From: Trifolium pratense
Taxonomy: Eukaryota; Streptophyta; Magnoliopsida; Fabales; Fabaceae
Direction of reading: 5' to 3'
DNA length: 64,000 nt
Assembly: GCF_020283565.1 (NCBI RefSeq)
Contig: NC_060061.1
Coordinates: forward strand, 19,009,362-19,073,361
Shown: piece after piece, positions 56,469-64,000 of the stretch
Position numbering within the stretch: position 1 is the stretch's first letter
Layout: each line of letters begins with the position of its first letter
Made by a program: the position numbers and the translations under genes
The notes under the pieces: model-generated
The model's database searches: none
Told to the model about the DNA's origin: nothing
The model's input: only the letters and a program-made list of their open reading frames with translations

Positions 56469-57590
56469 TTTGTTGTATTTTTGGTTCAAGAGTGTGCTTA
56501 TTTTCTTCCTTTAGGATAGAAAAAAATAGAGAGAGATGAATGAAAATAGAAAATTAGATTTAGGTATGGTTGAATTGGTAAAATATGGTGAGGTCAGAAA
56601 TTTCAACTAATCCATTAATCTGATCAAGATCTAGATTGTAATTATCAAATGTAACGACCCTTTGGCACGATTGATTGTCAATGTTTGAAAACAACAATTA
56701 ATTCAATATAGGAATGACATATGTGATGTTTTTATATTTTTAATTAACTGTCTGGTTTCCCGTGAAAGAGTTCGGTGGTAAGACAAGTAAGGAAAGAAGT
56801 CTGGTAACTTAGAATTCGATTGTCAGATAAACAAAGTTCGATAAAAAATTGTTTTTACTAAAAATTAAACTCGGATTCTCCTGACGTTCGATTTGAAGGA
56901 ACCACTTAAACTCAATGTTTTAGTTTGTGATTTTTTTTTATTTTTTTGGGTGAACCTGTTCATGACATATGTGATGCTTGGACTTTGATATAGAGAATTT
57001 AATTTAATTTGTATGTGACGTTTTTATTAAATGCCATTTTATGTTTTATTCATTATTTTTCTTGTTTCCTAGTGTTTATATTAACTTGTAAACACGTATG
57101 TGAAGTCGTCACTAGGGACTGTGGGCGGTTGATTTTTGAATTTTGAATATTATTTCAAAGTTTTTTTAGGGTAGGCATAGGCATTTAATTGTGTATGTGA
57201 GGGGAGCCAAACTATAATAATCTAGAAGCTCTTGCATGAACCACGAGATATCTATGTTGTTCTTGTTGATAATTATTTATAATTATGCATGCTTGTTGTT
57301 TCGGTCCATAGTAATCTTTATAACATGAGCTCAAGTCCATGATCAAAGTCTAGTTCTTTAACCTAAGAGGACTTGGATGAAATGGTAAGAGACCTTGGAT
57401 GAGATGGTGGATATATTTTTTAATTTAATAAGAGATTTTGGTTCAAATTTAGTTCTAAGATTAGTTTCTACAATTACATACAAATGATACTAGCATGGCT
57501 TAAACTTAAGAACTTTTAGATTTAAAATCTGTTTTTTTATAACTAGATCAAACCATTGGAGTTTTGATTGGTGTGTAGATTCATTGAGTT
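56469..57590. other. ENTH upstream region and intergenic
   Basis: 56760-56930 contains a SINE-like segment (gttcggtggtaag as an A box; aagttcgataaaaaattg) also seen at 59580-59700. No gene. Confidence 0.4.
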
Positions 57591-58150
57591 GTTTTTTTTT
57601 TGGTACAAGTAGGAGAGAAAAAAAACACAAAAGCAAACAAAGACCAAACTATCTAGAAAAGAAAGTCTCATTAGCATCGGCTAACAGGAGGAGACTCATT
57701 TCATCTGGGGGGTCAGCTAGAGGAGAATAAGTCTCAGGATGAGAAGCCCCAAACTTGGCAAGGTAGTCGGCGCAAGCATTGCCCTCTCGGCAAGTGTGAA
57801 CTATATGGATACGCCAATCTCTAGGGAGAAGCTCCTTAATATTGTGTATAATCGCTGCATAGTGTGTCAAGCGTTGACAGTTTCTGAGATCAACTTAATT
57901 GTAGACTTAGAATCTAAGTAACACCACAACTCCGTGAATCCAAAGCCCCACGCTAATACTAAGCCATAATAGATAGTCAATAGCTCCGCATGAAGGATGT
58001 TAGAGAAGCCTATGTTTCCAACAAAACCATGAATCCAAAAACCTGGGATACCAGGATTTCCAAGACTGCTCCCATCGACATTCAAAATCATACCAGTACC
58101 TCTGTGAGCATTCCACCGAACCTACTGAGTATCCGGATTCGAAGCTTGTT
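57591..58150 (-). pseudogene. 3' end of a LINE with RNase H domain, frameshifted
   Basis: Reading leftward, frame one (58091-57867) gives MILNVDGSSLGNPGIPGFWI, FSNILHAELLTIYYGL and ELWCYLDSKSTIKLI. After a frame change near 57868 comes HYAAIIHNIKELLPRDWRI, then HTCREGNACADYLAKFGA. D-GS, E-L, DS and H-REGN-CAD-LA-G are the active-site and core motifs of the RNase H domain at the end of plant LINE ORF2. The 3' tail reads ttgtacc plus A-run at 57592-57605. The element is 5'-truncated at about 58150-58260 and dead. Confidence 0.88.
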
Positions 58151-58260
58151 TAAAGAAGCATGTAAACAACAAATGCGCATAATTATCCGTCCACATCCTA
58201 AGCGTAGTCAGTGAAACCGACTCGTTTGCTAAGCACAAAAGAAGATTCATCTACTAAGTT

Positions 58261-58699
58261 CATATATCAAATTGGCATGAGATATAATTATCAAAATCAC
58301 ATGTTTAATTTTGACAAAAATTATATTTTATAGCTTCAATAAAATTAAAGTAGCATATGAATTTGTCAAACTTGCAACTGATCCTCCAAAAGTCCAAACA
58401 ATCACTAACTAATCCATTGAGCTTATTTTTTTTAATGAGCGATTAATGATCAAACCAAGCTTACTATGTCCAAAAAAGCATACTTCATGGGACTTGAGTA
58501 TTTTGGACAAAGCAGTCCAAGTGAGCAAGTCACAATCAACCAAATTTACTTACGTTCATGACAACCCATCAAACCATTGGAAATTTCGCCCAGCTAGAAC
58601 AATGAATCAATGACCATAGTATGTCACGTCCCTTTTAAATTTAGTCAAAAAAAAAAAAAAAAAAAACCGACGCAAATTATTCATCAAATTTTAACAAGA
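58261..58699. other. Intergenic, nothing recognised
   Basis: Contains an A-run of about 20 at 58647-58667. Confidence 0.4.
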
Positions 58700-59005
58700 A
58701 TGTCCACCATGAACAATTGATTAGTATTATTATAACGAATACGAATTTTACAAAATTTACCGTTAAATTGAAAGTTTATATCCTATAAATCATTCATAAA
58801 AAAAATTAGAAAAATTGAAAATTATTTGAGATGTTATTGAGACATATCAAGATTAACGGTATTCAAGAAAAACAAACAAACCGTTAATCTTAGTGAATCT
58901 CAATAACATATCAAATGATTTTTAATTATTCTAAATTTTTTAATGAATGATCTATATGATATAAATTTTCGGTTGATATTAGAATTTGCATGATAGATGT
59001 ATAAC
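58700..59005. mobile_element. MITE (copy 2 of the 35776-36165 family)
   Basis: Shares aaattgaaagtttatatc, gttattgagaca and its mirror caataacatatcaaatgat with copy 1, and folds at gattaacggt / accgttaatc. Confidence 0.7.
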
Positions 59006-59009
59006 TTGA

Positions 59010-59103
59010 AAGGTAGGTAGGAGCACATCATGAACTAAGTCAATAACCAAGAGGATTTTTTTTTATAATCAACCAAGAGGTAGGTAGGAGCACATCATGA
59101 ATT
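59010..59103. repeat. Local duplication enclosing a T-run micro-insert
   Basis: ggtaggtaggagcacatcat occurs at about 59012 and 59082. Inside, aaccaagagg (59045-59054, 59071-59080) flanks a 16-bp T-rich insert that reads gattat plus A's on minus. Confidence 0.6.
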
Positions 59104-59221
59104 CAATTCCAAGTATCGGCCCACTTTACCGAGTGAATGTTTTTGGGCTGATGAATTATAGCCTATGCTGGTCCAGCCAAAACCTATACCAATATCACAT
59201 AGAATTATTATGGTCCAAATT

Positions 59222-59350
59222 CTCGTGAGTTTAACTTAATTGGTAGAGACATCGTATTTTATACGTAGAATTCAGAGTTTGAATCTCAAAACTCCACTTA
59301 TTTACTTTAAAGATGAAATTCTAGTTACTATACTATCTGACAATAACAAA
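59222..59350 (+). repeat. SINE-like repeat
   Basis: ctcgtgagtttaacttaattggtag (A box region, shortened) from 59222; B box gagtttgaatctc at about 59274. Confidence 0.55.
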
Positions 59351-60469
59351 AAACTTTTAAGGTGTTTAATATATTACAAAATAAAAGTGATTGAACATGA
59401 TAACTTTAATTGTACCGTGTGTGATTTTAAAATACTTTCTAGAACCGGGCAAATTAGGAACCAAGAGAATGGGCAAATACTAAAAAAAAAAATTGTCTCT
59501 CACTAAATCACATAACAACTTTTATTGTTTTGGTGTTAACCTTCTGGTCCATAAGAGAAAGGGAGCCCAATAATTCAGTGTTCGGCCGCGAGATAAATAA
59601 AGTCTGATAAAAAATTATTTTCATCGGGAATCGAACTCGGGTTCTCACAAACAATTTGTCTTAGTGTGAGCCCATTAACTATTTGAACTCAATCTCTTGA
59701 TTTACATAACAATTTTTTATCTCTTATAAAAGTTGTTTAAAATACCAAAATAAAATTGTTCTGGATACACCAAAATAGTCTCACATCGCTTGGTAATCGA
59801 GGTTAAGGAGTGTTTATATACAACACCCACACCTTTCAAATCACCGAGACGATTTTTCTACAAAGGACAAAATCATAACGGGTTAACCCCAAAACGAACA
59901 ACCTCTCGAAAATATGGACTTGACGTAACATCGTAACAAGAATGTTGTCTACTAAACATATACAAAACAAAAAATCATTTAAACAGAGCTTACTTTTTAC
60001 ATATCAAAGAGTTTAAATAAAGTCAAAGAAAATAGTGAATGAATGAATTGATATATCATGTCGACATGGCAAAGGAGAGGTGAACCACAACATTTAATGG
60101 AGATAGATTGCATTGCATCATCAAATCTGTGATGGGTTGTGATTTGTGATATATAGTAGATCAAAAGAGCATGAAGAGGAAAACAGGACTTAATAAGCAT
60201 TTACTGGCTTCGAATTTAATGAATTGATGGTAGTGACGGATATTTATTTGATGTGTCTGAATATCTGATGCTCGCCCCCCAGCCGTTGATGTGCATTCAA
60301 TTCTCACTAAGGGGTAGTAATCCTTCCATTTTTTTTATTTATTAAATAAAAGTAAAATAATCTAACATTAATTGAAAATTATATTTAAATTTAAAAATAT
60401 GTACCTTTTATGAAAAAATAGACGTCGGTGTAAAATTAATTTACATCGACTAGTGGGAGATATGCTTAT
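59351..60469. other. Intergenic, no supported gene
   Basis: 59580-59700 is SINE-like (cgggaatcgaactcgggttc). 59770-59830 (tctcacatcgcttgg) recalls legume LTR starts. 60416-60455 carries a remnant of the tgcaccgacgg MITE family. No gene. Confidence 0.4.

Positions 60470-60511
<42 letters not shown>
60470..60511 (+). repeat. Poly-G homopolymer, 42 bases
   Basis: 42 consecutive G. It is preceded by tatgcttat and followed shortly by ttatgcttatgagat, so a short phrase is repeated on both sides. Confidence 0.95.
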
Positions 60512-60830
60512 CTCTATTTCAGGTGATTGTTATGCTTATGAGATCTTGACGCGTCTAGTTAAATTTTATCGGATTGGTGTCAATGTTCCTGTATGAATAC
60601 AAGAGTTAGTTTTGTAAATTCCAATACTATGATCTCCACACTTTCTTCTTGTACGTCTGTTCTTTAATTAAGGGAACGTACATGCAAAGACACATTGGTG
60701 TCAAAGTCAGGCAGGCTGCAAGCAGATGATAAGTGATTGTAATTGAAGATTTACCCCTATTTAACACAAATGAATATTTGTGCTCTCTTATTTGTTATTA
60801 TTTCTCCTTATGTGACCATTGGGGGGCTCC
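60512..60830. other. No gene recognised
   Basis: Could be the internal 3' end of the LTR element that follows, but no coding frame supports this. Confidence 0.35.
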
Positions 60831-61247
60831 TGTTCTGGGCCGAGCACAGATGCTCGAGCACCGAAGGATCGCGAGCAGATATATCCCGAGCTAGCCTATC
60901 GCGAGGACCTCACGAGCCTTGCTCGATTCACCAACGGTCTGATACTTCCACGTATCGTAACGACCGTAAACCAGAATGATGAGCATTTACTGCACATCAA
61001 GGCCTCATGGCCGTTTTCCGACAGCCACTTGATGGCCATTAATGCCATCAAGGGTCTTGGCCCAGCGCTAGATATACGCAACTCTTTGACATTTGCAAGG
61101 TACATAACATTTTAGCACAGAAAACCTACACTTCACCTCACTGACTTGAGCGTCGGAGTGCCTGCAGGTACACAACCCCCTCCGTTTCAACAGGGGCTTC
61201 ACCAACTCAAGCGCTGGCGCGGTCGCACTTCTGGTCGGGTAAGATCA
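60831..61247 (+). mobile_element. GC-rich Ty3-gypsy-type LTR (Tat/Ogre-like), approximate ends
   Basis: A G-rich tract (ggggggctcc) precedes tgttctgggccgagcac. The LTR body contains the phrases ctgacttgagcgtcggagtg, gcaggtacacaacccc and the ending ggtaagatca, typical of plant Tat-lineage LTRs. GC content is far above the surrounding DNA. Neither a primer-binding site nor pol is seen, so only an LTR (and perhaps the polypurine tract) remains. The three overlapping frames here are artefacts of high GC. Confidence 0.7.
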
Positions 61248-61493
61248 GTGCCTGTATGTTTGATAACCTAGATAGGAACAAGACTCATCTCTAAGTCTAA
61301 TTGAATTTCGTGACATGTGGAACAGTAGAGGCACACACCAAACCTTCTAGAACTTTACCTTCTAATGTGTTTATTTGTTGGGATGATGTTGGGGTAACCT
61401 TTTTGCTATGTCACCCCCTTTATTTGACGTTTCTATGTCGGGCTTTTCTCTTATTGGGCTAAGCAGTTTAGCCTATTTTATTCATTCGATGCA

Positions 61494-62404
61494 GAAGTTT
61501 TCTCTCCCGACCCCCCTCATTTCTTTTCTACCCCCCAAAAATCTCATTTTGCTCCTTGCGGTATGAAAATTTTTTGCCAACAAACTTCGGTTTATATAAA
61601 CCGAAGTTTTTAAACATGGAAAAAAAATTCGGTTTATATAAACCGAAATAACATATACCCCCCAAAAAGAAGGAAAATTTATGTGAAAATTCGTGTAGAG
61701 CTACCTGTGGTAAATTTATCATATCTCTCTGAATATAGGTCGTATGCTAATGATTTTTAATCCAGTGTAAAGAAGACAAAATTTACTACAAGATTGACAC
61801 CGGAATTATTAAATTTCATTAAGTATAGTATGAGAAAATCTACCTACAAGTTTGAGAAAAGTTTCTGCAAAAATGTTGTAGAGATACCTGTGGTAAATTT
61901 ATCATAGCTCTCTGAATATAAGTCGTATGCTAATAATGTTTTATCCAGTGTAAAGAAGACAAAATTTACTACAAGATTGACACCGGAATTGTTAAATTTC
62001 ATTAAGTATAGTATGAGAAAATCTACCTACAAGTTTGAGAAAAGTTTATGCTCTGTTTCTGTACCAGTACCAATTATTTCGTCAAACTGAACCAATTGGA
62101 TAGTTAACCCTCAAAACAAAAATTATATTTGTATTCTTGACACCCTAAGCTTTCCAACGAGTGGTCATTTACTCAAATCGGACATCGTTTAGTATTTCAA
62201 ATAAATTGTGGAAGTTGAGGGTCTCATGCAGAATTTATGCAGGAAAGCTGGAAAAAAATTTGGAACACAATACTTCGGTTTATATAAACCGAAATTTTTT
62301 AGCATGACAAAAAAATTCGGTTCGTATAAACCGAAGTACCCCCCAAGGGCAAAAACGGAAATTCAGGGGGTAGATAAGAAATGAGGGGGGTTGGGAGAGA
62401 AACC
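61494..62404. mobile_element. Mutator-like element, 911 bp, 9-bp TSD, hairpin motifs
   Basis: Left gttttctctcccgacccccc and right ttgggagagaaacc are inverted, continued by ctcatttcttttctacccc facing ggggtagataagaaatgag. ttcgatgca flanks it at 61485-61493 and 62405-62413. Four palindromes of the type cggtttatataaaccg lie near the ends (61589, 61631, 62277, 62319). The middle is a 183-bp tandem duplication. No transposase. Confidence 0.8.
61694..62050. repeat. Tandem duplication, 183-bp period
   Basis: The segment starting tgtagagctacctgtgg at 61694 recurs at 61877, with few differences, to tttgagaaaagttt. Confidence 0.85.
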
Positions 62405-62650
62405 TTCGATGCATATCTCCATGGTGCTTGATCCCGTCATTATTTGGGTTAAAATCCATAACATTACATTTAGTATGATTTAGATTTAGAACTCCCACTA
62501 GTAGAGATGACTTTACCAATTGCTAGTGGTCTTTACTTCTAATGCTAATGTAATTATTCATATACTTATAAATTAAACGTCTTAAGACTCGTTTGCGACG
62601 GCCGACGTAAAGCTAATATTTAAACGACATAATGTAAAGTTGACATTTAA

Positions 62651-63193
62651 GAGCATCCATAATGGAGCACTCCATTTTTGAGTACTTAAATGGTCCCACA
62701 TAAACACATCATCAATTTATTATTTTCTTAATAATAGTACCTAATAGGTACTCAACCCCTCCAATGGAGCATTTCATAAAAAGTTCTAAAATGGGTCCCA
62801 TCAATAACTCCACATCATTAAAATTTGAAATTTAATTTAAAATAATATTGCCAAATTAAATTTTTTAAAATATATTAAATAAAGTGGGTTCCATAAAAAG
62901 AAGAGAGAGAGAGTTCTTATATTAGAAGTGATACCTATTAGGTACTAAAATGTGTTGTGCTCCAATGGTAGTACCTTTTTTTTTTTTTATCAAAAGTTGA
63001 TGGTTTATAAGTACCACCAACTTATTTACAAAGAAAATACTATAATTGCTGCTGCCAAGGATCGAACCCCTGACCAACAGCCTACACCCGCTCAGTCAGC
63101 AAGTGCCAACTGAGCTACCCCACCCACCCCGCAATGGTAGTACCTAATAAGTACCATGAGTACTTAATATGTACTACACCATTGAAGATGGTC
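62651..63193. mobile_element. Tourist-like (PIF/Harbinger) MITE hosting a SINE
   Basis: Left gagcatccataatggagc and right ccattgaagatggtc are inverted; taa flanks both sides (62648-62650, 63194-63196). Inner arms contain gagtacttaaatgg and gagtacttaatatg. Without the SINE it is about 370 bp. Confidence 0.75.
62977..63131 (-). repeat. SINE with intact pol III boxes and 14-bp TSD
   Basis: The perfect direct repeat caatggtagtacct at 62963-62976 and 63132-63145 flanks a 155-bp insert. On the minus strand it begins with a tRNA-like head holding an A box (ggtagctcagttggcac, about 63115-63099) and a B box (ggggttcgatcc, about 63070-63059), and ends in an A-run at 62977-62988. Boxes and duplication are undecayed, so the insertion is young. 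Confidence 0.9.
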
Positions 63194-63389
63194 TAACAAC
63201 ATAATGCAATATTATCTTCTTTCATCCTATATCATTTTTTTGTCACCTTTCTTATATCATATATTCATACTTTTATTTTAGACGTTTATTTTATAGTAAT
63301 AACATATCATTTTTTATTATTAGTATATAGATAAAACAACAAATTATTAAAAACTCTCATACATAAAGTAAAAAGATCGATGGTTTAAC

Positions 63390-64000
<611 letters not shown>

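Noticed and set aside
60743..61115. Overlapping GC-rich frames
   Set aside because: Within an LTR; high GC keeps all frames open. No recognisable protein.
63045..63131. Possible tRNA gene on the minus strand
   Set aside because: Boxes A and B are present, but it is the head of a SINE with A-tail and TSD, and the acceptor stem does not pair well.

Overview
The window is nuclear DNA of a flowering plant, most likely a papilionoid legume of the Medicago/Trifolium/Pisum kind. This is inferred from the closeness of the proteins to dicot families, the small introns, the AT-rich intergenic DNA, and the repeat types (SINEs with tRNA-like heads, short palindromic MITEs, hAT and Mutator-like elements, a TRIM, Ty1-copia and Ty3-gypsy LTRs). 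The species cannot be fixed from the sequence alone.

Five protein genes look intact once spliced by eye. On the minus strand at 12.0-16.6 kb is a PUB13-type U-box/ARM ubiquitin ligase (4 exons, 662 aa). On the plus strand at 23.2-24.6 kb is an RBR (RING-IBR-RING) ligase (2 exons, 300 aa). On the plus strand at 29.7-32.9 kb is an XBAT31-type ankyrin-RING ligase (8 exons, 448 aa). On the minus strand at 47.2-47.6 kb is a SIAMESE-RELATED CDK inhibitor (1 exon, 131 aa). On the minus strand at 54.6-56.5 kb is an epsin-like ENTH protein (4 exons, 307 aa). Three mechanistically different E3 ligases therefore lie within about 21 kb. As far as I remember the Arabidopsis gene numbers, PUB12/XBAT31/an SMR gene are close on chromosome 2 and PUB13/an ENTH gene are close on chromosome 3, so the gene order here probably keeps an ancestral block.

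The rest is mobile-element debris. 0-6.4 kb: CACTA ends, then a minus-strand relic gene of unknown function whose last part is triplicated and which carries two clean hAT insertions with 8-bp target duplications. 6.9-8.9 kb: palindromic MITEs. 17-18.5 kb: a decayed plant-mobile-domain (MAIN-like) relic. 19.5-22.3 kb: a nested block with a 1,050-bp Mutator-like element (9-bp duplication) and a palindromic MITE inside it. 27.6-28.6 kb: a TRIM with a 586-bp hAT element inside its LTR. 36.4-38 kb: RNase H relic, foldback element and a probable solo copia LTR. 57.6-58.15 kb: 3' end of a LINE with an RNase H domain. 60.8-62.4 kb: a GC-rich gypsy-type LTR and a 911-bp Mutator-like element. 62.6-63.2 kb: a Tourist-like MITE carrying a SINE with a perfect 14-bp duplication. 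63.4 kb to the end: the start of another hAT element.

The most unusual pattern is a set of about twelve tiny insertions (13-65 bp), each ending in an A-run and flanked by direct repeats of 8-19 bp. They look like extremely 5'-truncated retroposition events of LINE/SINE tails and would be missed by ordinary repeat annotation. A 42-base G homopolymer at 60.5 kb is also notable.
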